Source: Liolophura sinensis (taxonomy: Eukaryota > Mollusca > Polyplacophora > Chitonida > Chitonidae). From it: 64,000 bases of DNA. The stretch's first letter is position 1; each line of letters starts with the position of its first letter. Below, in pieces: positions 10,948-21,610 of the stretch. A model generated the notes under the pieces. That model made no database searches and had not been told where the DNA came from. It worked only from the letters and a program-made list of their open reading frames with translations. The DNA lies in assembly GCF_032854445.1 (NCBI RefSeq), contig NC_088305.1, forward strand, positions 1,681,001-1,745,000, given 5' to 3'. The translations under genes and the position numbers were made by a program.

Positions 10948-13122
10948 ATGGATGGATTGGACAGACTCCGGAATGTCTCTGACCACAATTCGAATGCCCA
11001 GATAGATCCGTCAAGAAGCGCTGTTGTTGGGATGGAAAAGGATTTTCACGGAGAAGTGGACAATAGCTATGGGGCGTTGTCAGGAACCAATGGTGTTCCT
11101 GTTGAAACGACAGACATCCGGAAAGAATATGGACAGGTGTTATACGAGTGTGAACCATACAGCAACGAAAGCAGCCAAAGCGATGACGATACTGTCGAAA
11201 GTCTGTCGGAAGGCCATGATGGTAGAATGATAGGTGACGGTCGACGTTCGTGTTGCTCCCTGTCCGATGAAACGAGTTCGATGTCAGAAACAGAGTTATC
11301 AGTACAAGAGGACGACGACGAATCACAACTTGTTAATCCCATCTACGATTCTCCGGCTTCGACACCTCAAGCACCGGATTCTACTGAATCCAATGCCTCA
11401 AACGGAGAGAGTTGTGTGGAACACCATGAGTTTGATGCAGACGACACCTTCACGGATTTGACAATGGATTCCCTTAACCTGAGTCTGATGGAGAATTGCG
11501 TTACCGAGGAAGAAACGTCTCTCCTTCCAGAGATTTCTACTCTGGAGATAACGGATTCAGAATTTTCTTTCGACTCGGGGGATACAAGCAGTGCCAACGT
11601 ACAGAATCAGTCAGCTGAAAAGCCGGTAGATGATGACAATAAAATGCGAAATTCTGGCAATGACTTGCATAAAATCGTGGATGGTAAAAGCGAAAACGAC
11701 CCGCAGGATGTGAAACAACAAACAGAATGTGAGCCAACCGCCGTGGAACAAACAGTAGCAACTGCACCTTTACATCATAATGAGCAAACTGTCAACCTCT
11801 ATCGGGCACCAGTGATGTTTTACCGAAATGCTTCCAACCAAGCTCCTACATATTTTGGTCATCCTTGGCAAAACAATACAGTTCAAGACCTGCAACTTAA
11901 CCAGTACATGCAAACCTACGGCTGCCATCAGCAGCCCCAAATGCATTACCCTGCTTACCAACTTATGTGGCAGGAGAATCAGCAGCAACAACAACAGCAG
12001 TGGATTCCTCCACAGCAATCTTGTCAGCCAAGTTTTTCGCAAATTTACCCAGCGACCAGCACTGAGTCGCTTTGGCCGAGCCCTGCGACATCGGCGTATC
12101 ACCCTATGGCTAAACAGGGGTATTTTCCGACCCCTGCTCCGTTTAATACCAGTGGGTTGTACACGCCTGAGCAGTACTACGCGGGACAACAGACGTCCGA
12201 GCCAATGTGGCCAGTAACGGTTCCTTCCCAAGGCGACGTGAACCAGTGTCATTTTGAGACACAACCTTATCTCGAGGCTTCGAGTCAGGAGACGCAGAAC
12301 TTTCAGTACCCGTGCGTTTACGTGTCACAGGCCGGTCTGATCACGGTGCTGCTTAAACACGATGTCTCTGTGGAGATTACGGTCGACAAGACGTTACGTG
12401 TCGTCAGCCATCAGCGAAAGCTCGTGATAGCCAGCAACAGCCGTGGAGGCGCCAACTGTCTATACCATCCTCACGCCAAAGTCTGTCACGAAGGAACCAC
12501 AACGGAAGTAGACCTCTCGGACGACCGCAGAGTGCGTATGTGCACGGAAAACATTCTCATCGCCAAGGGGGATAAATGCTATCGCTTTGACTACAAGGAT
12601 GTGCAAGAGGCGATGCCGGAGTTTCGCGATATCTCGAAGGATAACTCCGTGTCACTTCTGTTCGGGTCTTCTGGATACGGTCCGGCTTGGATCACCCAGT
12701 GCCTCGAGTTGGCTCATAACGCACAGTACACTCACAACGATGACGGCAGCTTCCGCGTCAGAATCAACGATATTTCCATTTCTCAGACCAACAGGGGCGA
12801 CGTCAGCGTTCTTTGCGGGCCAAAGTTCCTCAAGATGGCGCCACTGTCGTCCTACCTGCGTCTTCAGACACATTTCATCGACATGGCGGTGTACAAGAAC
12901 GCCAAGATTTTCGTGAGACGTGGCACGCATAGCTTGGACAGTAATCCGACGAGTCTGCGCGTGGATAACGGGAATTTAGAGCTGAGATTCGAGGACGGTG
13001 ATGACATGTCGGTTTGTCGTCTGCCCCGACGTGTTCCTCTGAGCGGTCTGTCGCGGCGCCAGAGAAGAAAGTTTCAGGGACAGAAAGAGAAGAAAAGTAA
13101 ATACACTTGGCGTAGTCAGTGA
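10948..13122 (+). CDS. unrecognised 724-aa protein, single exon
   Basis: A long uninterrupted reading frame starting at a good Kozak context (GAAATGG). Residues 1 to about 215 are acidic and Ser/Glu/Asp-rich with many casein-kinase-like SxxE/D sites. The middle (about 270-450) is rich in Gln, Pro, Tyr and Trp, with a seven-Gln run near residue 344. From about 454 to 690 the sequence alternates beta-like hydrophobic strands and charged turns (YVSQAGLITVLLKHDVSVEI, later NSVSLLFGSSGYGPAWITQC), suggesting a folded domain. The C-terminus is strongly basic (RRQRRKFQGQKEKKSK), a plausible nuclear or RNA-binding tail. I do not recognise the family. The acidic and Q/P-rich parts resemble regulatory proteins, but no known DNA-binding domain is visible. 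Absence of introns in over 2.1 kb is notable beside the spliced neighbours. A short upstream ATG at 10939 overlaps the start in another frame. Confidence 0.85.
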   Translation: MDGLDRLRNVSDHNSNAQIDPSRSAVVGMEKDFHGEVDNSYGALSGTNGVPVETTDIRKEYGQVLYECEPYSNESSQSDDDTVESLSEGHDGRMIGDGRRSCCSLSDETSSMSETELSVQEDDDESQLVNPIYDSPASTPQAPDSTESNASNGESCVEHHEFDADDTFTDLTMDSLNLSLMENCVTEEETSLLPEISTLEITDSEFSFDSGDTSSANVQNQSAEKPVDDDNKMRNSGNDLHKIVDGKSENDPQDVKQQTECEPTAVEQTVATAPLHHNEQTVNLYRAPVMFYRNASNQAPTYFGHPWQNNTVQDLQLNQYMQTYGCHQQPQMHYPAYQLMWQENQQQQQQQWIPPQQSCQPSFSQIYPATSTESLWPSPATSAYHPMAKQGYFPTPAPFNTSGLYTPEQYYAGQQTSEPMWPVTVPSQGDVNQCHFETQPYLEASSQETQNFQYPCVYVSQAGLITVLLKHDVSVEITVDKTLRVVSHQRKLVIASNSRGGANCLYHPHAKVCHEGTTTEVDLSDDRRVRMCTENILIAKGDKCYRFDYKDVQEAMPEFRDISKDNSVSLLFGSSGYGPAWITQCLELAHNAQYTHNDDGSFRVRINDISISQTNRGDVSVLCGPKFLKMAPLSSYLRLQTHFIDMAVYKNAKIFVRRGTHSLDSNPTSLRVDNGNLELRFEDGDDMSVCRLPRRVPLSGLSRRQRRKFQGQKEKKSKYTWRSQ

Positions 13123-13174
13123 CGCTGTTAAGGCATTCTGTATTAAGGTAATGTCAGCAGAGGCGTCTTTACAC

Positions 13175-13278
13175 AGAGTGATCGTAGAATAAGTTGATCG
13201 TAACTACCATGGCAACATTTGTTTTTAACATGTGTCATCACATGGTTACAGCCATCTTGGCGTACAATCGCTCTATGC
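13175..13278. mobile_element. MITE-like hairpin element (copy 1)
   Basis: AGAGTGATCGTA near the left end pairs with TACAATCGCTCT near the right end (10 of 12), with an inner pair around CCATGG and CATGGTTAC. The layout and words (ATCGT, CCATGGCA, TTTTAACATGT, GGCCCT flank) are shared with the element at 49517-49605, so both belong to one non-autonomous family. Confidence 0.5.
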
Positions 13279-13922
13279 AAGCGGCCCTATGCAGGACTGT
13301 ATTCTACAGCTCTTCACAGACAATAGCAATTTCATTGAGCAACTACAGTTAATACCAGAACTTTTTCTATCTGACCAATCATAAGGACTGCTTCACGGGT
13401 AATTACATTAGAATAACGGTTTTACAACAGTAAAGCAGAGCGAGGAAGCTTAAAGTTCATTTTCGTGAGTTGCTCTAGTTGTCAGAAGTCTCAGTAACAC
13501 AAGTACTTTGAACTGAGATTTCGCAATATGGTTCCAAACCCGAGACAGAGCACAAGACGGTCTGCATGTTTTGACTAGATTCGGACATTAATGTTGAACG
13601 TGATTTGTGTCACCTGTAAATCGGAGATAATCTGACCGTACCGGATATTTGTCTTCATACTTAACTGATAGACCTTTATTCCCATGCCCTTCAGTGAACT
13701 TCTTCCATGACGCAGTCGTTTTCAGACGAAATTGATCATAACTATTGAAGACGAAATAGCATTTACGTCTTTACCATGTGCCTTTATGGTAGCAATAATC
13801 GACTTAGCCTACAACTGAGCCGGGCCAGTTTCATGCAACTCCTTTAGTTAAGTCCTTAACTATGATAATATATCTTGTAGAGATACGAAGTGCACTTAGC
13901 TATGGGGTCTGGGCTATCTGCT

Positions 13923-14023
13923 TATTTTGTTTGTTTGTTTTTTTTTTTAATTTTTTTATTTATTTTTATTTATTTATTTTTTTTTTTTGTCTTTTTTTTT
14001 TGTTTTTTTTTTGTTTTGCGGTT
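13923..14023. repeat. T-rich low-complexity tract
   Basis: About 100 bases almost entirely of T with interspersed G and A (TTTATTTATTTTTATTTATT and TTTTTTGTTTTTTTT-like runs). It resembles an old degenerated SINE tail or simple-sequence expansion on the minus strand. Confidence 0.7.
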
Positions 14024-14813
14024 TTGTACTTGAATTAAATTTAGATTACGTTAAAATGTTTAACTGAACGTCTCCCGGATGTACAATTTGTCTAAGACCT
14101 GTACTGAAATAACGCTTTTTACGTATTCACAATTTGAACACACTTCATCGTGAATAAAAAATGTACGCTGGATTCCCTATTTTAACTTTTTAGATGTCAA
14201 AACATTTAATTTTCATAATTTCTATAATTTCTGCTTAACCTTTTGTTCGTTGACCCTTTCACTTGCTTAAGCGGGTGATCGAGACAACTTCTAACCTAAC
14301 AATGTCGTAGTCGAACTAGTTAGAGAGAGATTCGAGACCTCGACTTTATCAGCTTCACTCTTAAAAGGCACATGTTGAAATGTCAGCATTTCCCAAGTGT
14401 TATTCTTTCTTGATAGGACATGTTAAACGCTGTAGTGAGAATGCGAGTGTTATGATCTGAAAAAGTATCTACTGTTCGAAGGTTGTAAAAAAAATTTGTT
14501 TTGAAATACGAGAATCGCGAATAAGCCTAAAGACAACTCTGCATATCACGTGATGCACTTATTTGTATTTAACCAGCTTTCTCACGTGCCTCACATTATG
14601 GATAACCAGCTGATCAGTTCATTGTTGTTTTTAGCGTGTACTGAGATGATAATTTATATTTCCATTAATAAAGTATAGTATTATTAAAAAAAAAACAATC
14701 ATAGCGTTTTCCTGTGCATACAGCAGTGTCAGAAGAGTTTGTTTAACTTATTATTATGATCATTTTCTTTTGCTATATTTTAAAAGATTTGTGTTTGATA
14801 CAACAAAATGATG

Positions 14814-15064
14814 TTTATTTATTTGTTTATTTGACTGGTGTTTTACGCCGCACTCAAGACGGCGGTCAGCATTATGGTGGGTGGATACCGGGCACAGCCC
14901 GGGGGAAACCCACGACTATCCGCAGGTTGCTGCAGACCTTCTCACTTACGGCCGGAGAGGAAGCCAGCATGAGCTGGACTTGAACTCACAGCGATCGCAT
15001 TGGTGAGAGGCTCTTGGGTCATTGCGCTGCGCTAGCGCGCTAACCAACTGAGCCACGGATGCCC
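14814..15064 (-). mobile_element. near full-length tRNA-SINE
   Basis: On the minus strand the head reads GCATCCGTGGCTCAGTTGGT (A box), then GCGCGCTAGCGCAGCGCAAT, ACCAATGCGATCGCTGTGAG and a B box GTTCAAGTCC, followed by the full body and an ATTTATTTGTTTATTTGAC tail on the plus strand. A short deletion near the 3' end removes the GAATATTTCACTTATA part. It is one of the few copies with the intact Pol III head. Confidence 0.9.
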
Positions 15065-15602
15065 TAACAGAATAATGGGACGAGTGGTTTACTTCTTGGT
15101 CAATCTGAGTTGTTTTTCGGCTGGAGCAGATCAGATCCGGTCAGATGTCAGGTAGCATTGCTGAATGGCGGGGAGGTTATTACGGTACCCACCCACGGAC
15201 TTGATCCCTGCCTTATAAATGCAAATTTCTTGAGTACGAAATTACAGGACAATAAAAGAAAACGATGAGAAAAAAAAAATTAGAATAACGGGGATGAATG
15301 GCTTTACCAGAAGCAAGTTAAATAAAAATAAGCCGGATTTTATGGGTTATGCCTGCCCTCATTTCCCAACTATCACAGTGAGAAAATCGATGTTGCTCTA
15401 GTTTTAATGTCCCTATTCTGCAGTCTTCTATATCAAAGTTTTAAAAAATGTCAAAGAAAGCTAAAATTGAATTGAGGTTCATCAGATGGACAGCTGGAAA
15501 AGTATGCTTGAAAAACTTTCATTTTTAGTCTAAGTACAAAATTGAAGACTTGTCTTAAAGTTAAATCTGGTATTAAATCTATTAAGTCTAGTTTTGAACA
15601 AC
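15065..15602. other. no feature seen
   Basis: Intergenic-looking sequence without a supported exon or repeat. Confidence 0.4.
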
Positions 15603-15703
15603 TGGGCCCTGGGATATATTCTAACTGTTTATGTAAATGCTTAACAGTAGCAAATTACACACCCGCAAGCACGATGGCTTAAGCAGAATTAGGTAAAGAA
15701 AAA
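15603..15703 (+). repeat. dispersed repeat of unknown class, copy 1
   Basis: It shares TATTCTAACTGTTTATGTAA, AGCAAATTACAC and GGCTTAAGCAGAATTAGGTA with copies at 43815-43985 and 51590-51780. No SINE head, long terminal repeat or reading frame is evident. Confidence 0.6.
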
Positions 15704-15959
15704 TGCAGTGATGTTTATAATAATTTCACATCACTGGTCTAGGATTTGAATATGGATATATTCTGCTCCAGCTGAATATAAAGAACAAAAAAAGGTGATG
15801 TGAGGTAACAGTCTGTGTCACTGGCAATTTGGTCTCAAGGCTCACCTTACAATTTCAACGATTGGCTGCATTTAATTCAGTGAAAAAAAAAAATCTAAAA
15901 ATAAGGTAAAGCTATTTGGCGACAGTTTTCACTTCCTTTTCTCTTAATATTCCATTGAG

Positions 15960-16135
15960 TTTTACATGTCCTTTTCTCCACTGCTCCGTCCATACGTGCT
16001 AAGGTCTGATAGCAATCTGCGGATGGTCGTTTGTTTTCCCCGGGCTTTACCCGGTTTCTTCCCACCATAATTCTGGCCGCCGTCGTATAGGTGAAATATT
16101 CTTGATTAGGGCGAAACACTAAACAAATAAATATA
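15960..16135 (+). mobile_element. 5'-truncated tRNA-SINE copy
   Basis: The body and 3' end are recognisable: GCAATCTGCGGATGGTCGTT, CCCGGTTTCTTCCCACCATA, GCCGCCGTCGTATAGGTGAA, ending in CAAATAAATATAAA. The head is missing or too diverged to see. Confidence 0.8.
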
Positions 16136-17390
16136 AATTTACTTTCACTGGAACCGGCATTCGCTGTCAGTATTAATTTCAATTTCAATTCCTAAGTGCC
16201 TGGTTTATTGCTTACTGTAACAGTCATCGAGGATGTTTTGCCCAAGGTACGAGTTTCATTCCAAGGTTGTGGTTCTTGGAACATAGAAGCGTTAATTGAT
16301 ACAGTAACTCCAAAGTATAGTCGGATGACAAACAATTTAGCACGGTCACCATAGTGTCGCGTGCAAGACCCTCGACTTGGCGTCAAGTGACACCATTGTG
16401 TCCTGAAGTCAAACTTCAACAGCTGGCTCACTTAGGGTGAAGTGTCACTTAAACACAAGTGTTCGAAAACCACAAGTTCATATCACCCGTCACAACACTT
16501 CATTGTGTATATAACTTTTATTTCACAGGCTCCAAACTCGTGACAAGTGTTTCGGAGTAAATATGCATTAGAGTATTTGTGTATATAGACATTTGCCATA
16601 TGCCTGTGGACCGTCAGAAGCCACCACATTTACAATAAATGAACTCTGGAGAAATATTACTTTAAAGATGACACACTGAATATTTCGTTTGCAAAGGTTT
16701 AGTTGGCTGGGCCATTTGTAGGTTGGCCGACTGAAGTTGGTGTGTACATTAAGTGATTCACGGATTAAGTGATTGTGAGTGGTAGCTCAGCTTGGACATT
16801 TTCAGTTGGGACATTTCCAGGTTGGCTGAAACATTTTCGCTTTGTACTAAGAGAAGGCATTTATTTATTTGATTGTTGTTTGACCGCGTATTGAAGAGTT
16901 TGTCACTGACAAGATGTTGACCAGTTTATACCTACAGGAACCGGAGTAAACCACCGACATTTGGCAAGTCACTGACAAGCTTTGCCACGACTGACATACT
17001 AGTATATGTCATACTGCGAGATGGCGACCGGTTTCCAGCGAAGATCATGTAAGACCTTCACTAAAGAACGCCATCAACAGCTTCTTGTAAGTCCGGCTAA
17101 ACGGACAAGATACAAGTGGCAAAAGCTTGATAGTTCATTCCGTGGAAAAGATAGAGACGAACTCACAGGTTGGATGCTTGGCGGACTGACCGAGTTGGAT
17201 GGTGGCTATGTCAAAGGATAATGGCTATGTCAAAGTGAAAATGATCGCGAAAGTCCAATCTGTAAATTGTCACGGTGAAGTCATATAACTGAATATATGG
17301 CAAACGGATTTGAATGAGAGTCAGCAAAATTGTTTCTCGGCGGGCTGACGTAGTGACGGAAACCCGAGCTGACAACAGACGGATTAACGA
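16136..17390. other. no supported gene
   Basis: Short open frames occur on both strands (for example a 71-codon frame on + at 17006-17221 beginning MSYCEMATGFQRR), but none has a splice context or recognisable motif. A weak SINE-tail-like word (TTTATTTATTTGATTGTTG) lies at 16859. Confidence 0.4.
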
Positions 17391-17394
17391 ACAG

Positions 17395-17790
17395 ACGGAT
17401 TGCCGTACTGACTTACTAACCTACTGACGAACAGACGAACAGACGGACTGACGTAGTGACGGTAAACCGAGCTGACGAACAGGCGGACTGACGACCTGAC
17501 GCACTGACGAAAAGGCGAACAGAGGTACTGACGTAGTGACGGAAAGCGGAACTGACGAACAGATGTACTGACGTACTGAGGGAGTGACGGAAAGCGGAAC
17601 TGACGAACACACGTACTAGCGAAGTGACGGAAAGAGGAACTGACGAACAGATGGACTGACGTAGTGACGGAAAGCGGAACTGACGAACACACGGGCTGAC
17701 GTAGTGACGGACTGACGGAAAACCGAACTGACGGACACACGGACTGACGTAGTGACAGAAAGCGGGACTGACGGACACACGAGGAGGTTA
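17395..17790. repeat. minisatellite built on a TGACG octamer
   Basis: The array is made of roughly 8-base words (ACTGACGN, GAACAGAC, GTAGTGACGG, AAAGCGGAAC) that form longer units of about 40 bp, such as GGACTGACGTAGTGACGG plus AAAGCGGAACTGACGAACA. Because the words lack stops, the minus strand is open in several frames (repeats of SVRQFRFPSLRQ). This is an array artefact, not a gene. Confidence 0.85.
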
Positions 17791-17839
17791 TATAATCCAC
17801 GGAATGTTTTGTTTGATAACCAGGTAGTTAAAGAACGTC

Positions 17840-18115
17840 GGGTTCTCCGTTGCCGAGTAGTTAGCGTGTCAGCGCGGCGCAATGACTCAGGTGTCTCTGA
17901 CCAATACGGTCGCTGTAGGTTCAAGCTCAGCTCAGGCTGGTTTCCTCACCGGTCTTACGTTGCAATGTCAGTCAGCAACCTGCGGATAGTCGTGCGTTTC
18001 TCCCGGACTCTGCCCGGTTTACTCCCATCATAATGCTGGTCGCCGTAGTATAAGTGAAATATTCTTGACTACGGTGTAAACCACCAATCAAATAAATACA
18101 TAAATAAATAAATAG
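17840..18115 (+). mobile_element. nearly complete tRNA-SINE copy
   Basis: It starts with a diverged head (GTTGCCGAGTAGTTAGCGTG, ACCAATACGGTCGCTGTAGG, B box GTTCAAGCTC) and continues through TCAGCAACCTGCGGATAGTC, TCCCATCATAATGCTGGTCG and AAGTGAAATATTCTTGACTA to an ATAAATACATAAATAAATAA tail. Confidence 0.85.
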
Positions 18116-18694
18116 GTACGAATACGCTGGACAAGGGGATACGCTGCAGTTTGGATACTCAAATAAAGGCCGTTGTGCACAGACCATGGTCCAACATTTC
18201 AGACACTGAACTTCAAAGAGAAACCACTTTGTTGTGGTTGACGATTTGAGAGCTTTCAGTTTTAAATGAACGCGGACGAAAGAGAATTCCTGGCTGGTTC
18301 TTCATGACTCATCATGTATTGCAGTAGACAAAGCTGAGATTTCAAAAACAAGAATAACTAAGTGGGGACATTGCGAAATGTGAAGAGCCTAAACAGGAAG
18401 TTTCTGTGTGCAGGTCTACATATACAGCCACTGTGACATATTTTGAAGTATCACAATCTCAGTCGCGTGAATAACTCGACACTTCATTTTGTCTTCTGCG
18501 TACATACTGCTATTGTATTCCGGGACAATTTTCCATTTCCAGAAACTGTAAGTACACTTATATATATGTATACCATGATTAGCTTTTTTTTGATTAAAAA
18601 AAAATTACAAATTGTGATTTGAACCAATCAACTAATCAATTCAACGAAATTTTGTTTTTTAAATTAGACTTTTTAAAAAAATTGCCATTGATCG
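18116..18694. other. no feature seen
   Basis: AT-rich sequence without a supported exon or repeat. Confidence 0.4.
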
Positions 18695-18860
18695 TGAATG
18701 TTTTACTCACGCATTTTTCACGTTCATGAGAGCAGTCAGGTATATGGGTGGCGGAAACCACAGTGCCTAGAGGAAACCACCGCCTTCGGTATACGTCCAT
18801 AATAAACCTCCTGACTTAAAGTTGCAGCCGAGGCGACCAGACCTCTCAACCAGCACGAAG
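18695..18860 (-). mobile_element. possible second SINE type, diverged
   Basis: The words CACGTTCATGAGAGCAGTCA, GGTGGCGGAAACCACAGTGC and AGAGGAAACCACCGCCTTCG resemble the body of a SINE on the minus strand with GGAAACC/GGTTTCC features, but they differ from the common family. Head and tail are not clear. Confidence 0.35.
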
Positions 18861-18919
18861 TACTTTTTTGATTTTTATAGCCACCATAAATTCAAAAATC
18901 TCTAATAGGCATGATGCAT

Positions 18920-19735
18920 GTTAAGTTAAAATTGCTTCCGTGAGACAGTGAGACCATCAGAACTGAGGTGTATATTACTGGTGGTCCATATCGTTATTTC
19001 CAAATTAAACTTGCTAGCGCGAGACCGTGAGACCGTGAGACCGTGACACCTGAGTTGTATATTACTGGTAGCCCATATCGTTAATCCCATGTTAAACTCG
19101 CTACCATAAGACCTGCGCTGTGTATTACTGGTGATCCATATCGTTATTCCCAAGTTAAACTTCCTAGCGTGAGACCGTGAGGCCTTGAGGCCGGAGATGT
19201 ACATTGCTGGTAGTCCATATCGTTATTGCCATGTTAAACTTGCTACCGTGAGACCGTGAGACCTGAGCTGTATATTACTGGTAGTTTATACCCTGAGACC
19301 TGAGCTGTATATTACTGGTAGTCCATATCGTTATTCCCAAGTTAATCTTGCTAGCGTGAGACCGTGACACCTGAGTTGTATATTACTGGTAGCCCATATC
19401 GTCAATCCCATGTTAAACTCGCTACCATAAGGCCTGAGCTGTGTATTACTGGTAGTCCATATCGTTATTCCCATGTTAATCATGCTAGCGTGAGACCGTG
19501 AGACCGTGAGACCTGAGCTGTATATTACTGGTAGTCCATATCGTTATTCCCATGTTAATCTTGCTAGTGTGAGACCGTGAGACCGTGAAACCTGAGGTTT
19601 ATATTACTGGTAATCCATATCGTTGTTCTCAAGTTAATCTTGCTACCATGAGACCGTGAGACCTGAGCTGTATATTATTTGAGGTCCATATCGTTATTCC
19701 CCTGTTAAACTTGCTAGCGTTACTACCTGTGACTT
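18920..19735. repeat. minisatellite, ~63-87 bp unit
   Basis: Each unit carries TGTATATTACTGGTAGTCCA, TATCGTTATTCCCATGTTAA and CTTGCTAGC, followed by one to three copies of the nonamer GTGAGACCG. The variable number of nonamers gives unit lengths from 63 to 87 bp. About eleven copies. Confidence 0.85.
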
Positions 19736-20034
19736 CATTTAAGCCAGACGGTAAGCCAGGTATTTGGTTAAGGGGGATGGTTCACTGCTGGTAATCCTTC
19801 TGCTTCAACCACAACCTCGTGGCATCTGCCGTGTTCCAATGAGCAATTGTTGAGTGTACAGCGAACGTGCAACAGGCAGTAGTATATGAGAGTCTATGCT
19901 TCCAGCTTATTCACTCGTGAATCACTGATATGAGTGACTGCCTAGAATTCCCCCCTTTAGGAAGCAAATATTTTTCAACAGGGAATTCTTGATTTTTTTT
20001 AGAATGCTTTTGAAGAACACGTACTGGACCCAGT

Positions 20035-20059
20035 AGATCTATCTATCTATCTATCTATC

Positions 20060-20102
<43 letters not shown>

Positions 20103-20104
20103 AG

Positions 20105-20146
<42 letters not shown>
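20035..20146. repeat. compound microsatellite (ATCT)n and (TA)n
   Basis: An ATCT run at about 20038-20062 is followed by two TA runs separated by ATCCAGTAATA near 20100-20108. Confidence 0.95.
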
Positions 20147-20149
<3 letters not shown>

Positions 20150-20904
20150 GGACAACCTTCTACTGTTTGTTCTCTTTGTAATAATAAATGTGCGCTGAAA
20201 CTGTTCTATGTAGCGGCATCGTAACTGTATGAAAAACGATCACGTGCCGCTAATCTTTTTACTTTAGGACATGTTAAAGCGTCCCCCTTTTGTCTCCTGG
20301 TCCCATATTTTTTATGGGCTGTTTAATTGGGAGACACAGAAATAAATTAACGACTCATAAAATGTTGGAGAACCTGTTGCAGGCTTTCAATACAATTGGT
20401 TATATGTATGGGGTATTATAGGCCTGCAGTTCAAGTCTTACAGTAACAAGACTTTTGGAACCTAATTTGGATAAAGCTATTTAACTGTGTGATACAAAAG
20501 GAAAACACAATTGAGGTGCACAGTCAAAATTTCAAATGGCTTTAAAATTGTCGTTTCTTATGTTATAAGGTCAAAATGTTGCTTGACGACATAAATTCTG
20601 GATAAGTTATTTCGCCACAAATTTCAGGTAAAATAATGGAAAAGAACACACCAAATTTTATGACTGAAATTTTAGACTTAAGTCCAAGATCGCTATGTGA
20701 TTCCGGAACCTGATGCCAGGTTTCCAATATTTGCTTTCAACATATCATTTGTGAACAAAACATACACACATATATACTGACATCGCCTACACCGACAAAA
20801 TGAATCTGTTGAAGTTGTTTCAGTGATGCTAGAATTTGCTCTGTTATTATAACATAATACTGTGTCATGTTCAACATAATACCCTGTTATTCGAACAGAA
20901 TTCC
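20147..20904. other. no supported gene
   Basis: AT-rich sequence with only short, unconvincing open frames. Confidence 0.4.
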
Positions 20905-21035
20905 TGTGCTGAATTAATAGAATATGTGTGTTATATTGAACAGAATAATATGTTGCAATAGCAAAATACATTCTACCATCAATCAGAGAACAGATTTTCT
21001 GTTAAAATTAACAGATTAGTTCTTAAGTGTAGTTG
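20905..21035. repeat. dispersed repeat (copy 2, uninterrupted)
   Basis: Matches the sequence flanking the SINE at 9342-9532: TGAACAGAATAATATGTTGC, CAATAGCAAAATACATTCTA, and the 18-bp palindrome TCTGTTAAAATTAACAGA. AACAGAAT words recur just upstream (20880-20905), so the repeat may extend further left. Confidence 0.65.
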
Positions 21036-21593
21036 TTGCTGAACAATATTTATGTTTATCGGGTATTATACAAGTGAAGTCTTACAGTGAGACTTTTGAG
21101 CCGGATGTGACAGCGAGAGGTGTAACTATCGTCATGTACATGTAAAAGTGTTCCGTCCATCTTATTACACGAAAACAGCTCTCAGTCTTGCCTTAGCAAT
21201 TTTGTTCTATTACTGTTTTATTTATTTTGTATGCTGTATTTTCTGTGATCAGCAGTGTTGTTTCTTTCTTGTTGTCTTTTTTGTAACTTGTGTCTTAATC
21301 ATCTACCATTCTTCTCTTTAATTAGTTATCACTGTACTTAATTAGGGAGAGGAACTGCTAAGTATTCCAGAACTTGTTTCCAATACTATTGTGTATAACG
21401 CAATATAATGTGTTCAATTCACCAATTGTGGCCCCTCCCGTCATTCTGTCACGTTTGTTGAAACATACATGTAGGCCCGCATACAGACATGCATAGAAAA
21501 CAAACCAAGTTTTAGCTGTAAAGGTGGTTAAGAGAGACAACTGGTATAAATAGGCTAATATATAATATTATAATTCTTTCGTATTCATTGCAG
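21036..21593. other. upstream region of the SRCR gene
   Basis: No further gene seen. TCTTTCGTATTCATTGCAG just before 21599 is a good polypyrimidine-AG acceptor, so a 5' leader exon probably lies further upstream. Confidence 0.4.
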
Positions 21594-21610
21594 AAAACCT
21601 CACGTTTACA

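Larger units (their letters stand above)
13123..14695 (+). other. probable 3' UTR and poly(A) site of the 724-aa gene
   Basis: No further coding sequence follows the stop at 13122. AATAAA occurs at 14153-14158 and again at 14667-14672. The second is followed after 13 bases by a 10-A run (14686-14695), which is the spacing of a genomically encoded poly(A) tail. The stretch includes an inverted-repeat element (13175-13278) and a T-rich tract. Either AATAAA could end the transcript. Confidence 0.4.

Noticed and set aside
11067-12930. Several frames of 60-164 codons overlapping the 724-aa gene in other phases or on the minus strand
   Set aside because: They are shadows of the long frame, whose start context and codon composition are far better.
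16192-16431. A 79-codon minus-strand frame with sequons (VTVSINASMF, WNETRTL)
   Set aside because: It looks mildly extracellular-protein-like, but I found no acceptor/donor pair in phase and no family resemblance.
17384-17924. Overlapping minus-strand frames rich in SVRQFRFPSLRQ
   Set aside because: Explained by the TGACG octamer array and by a SINE at the right end.
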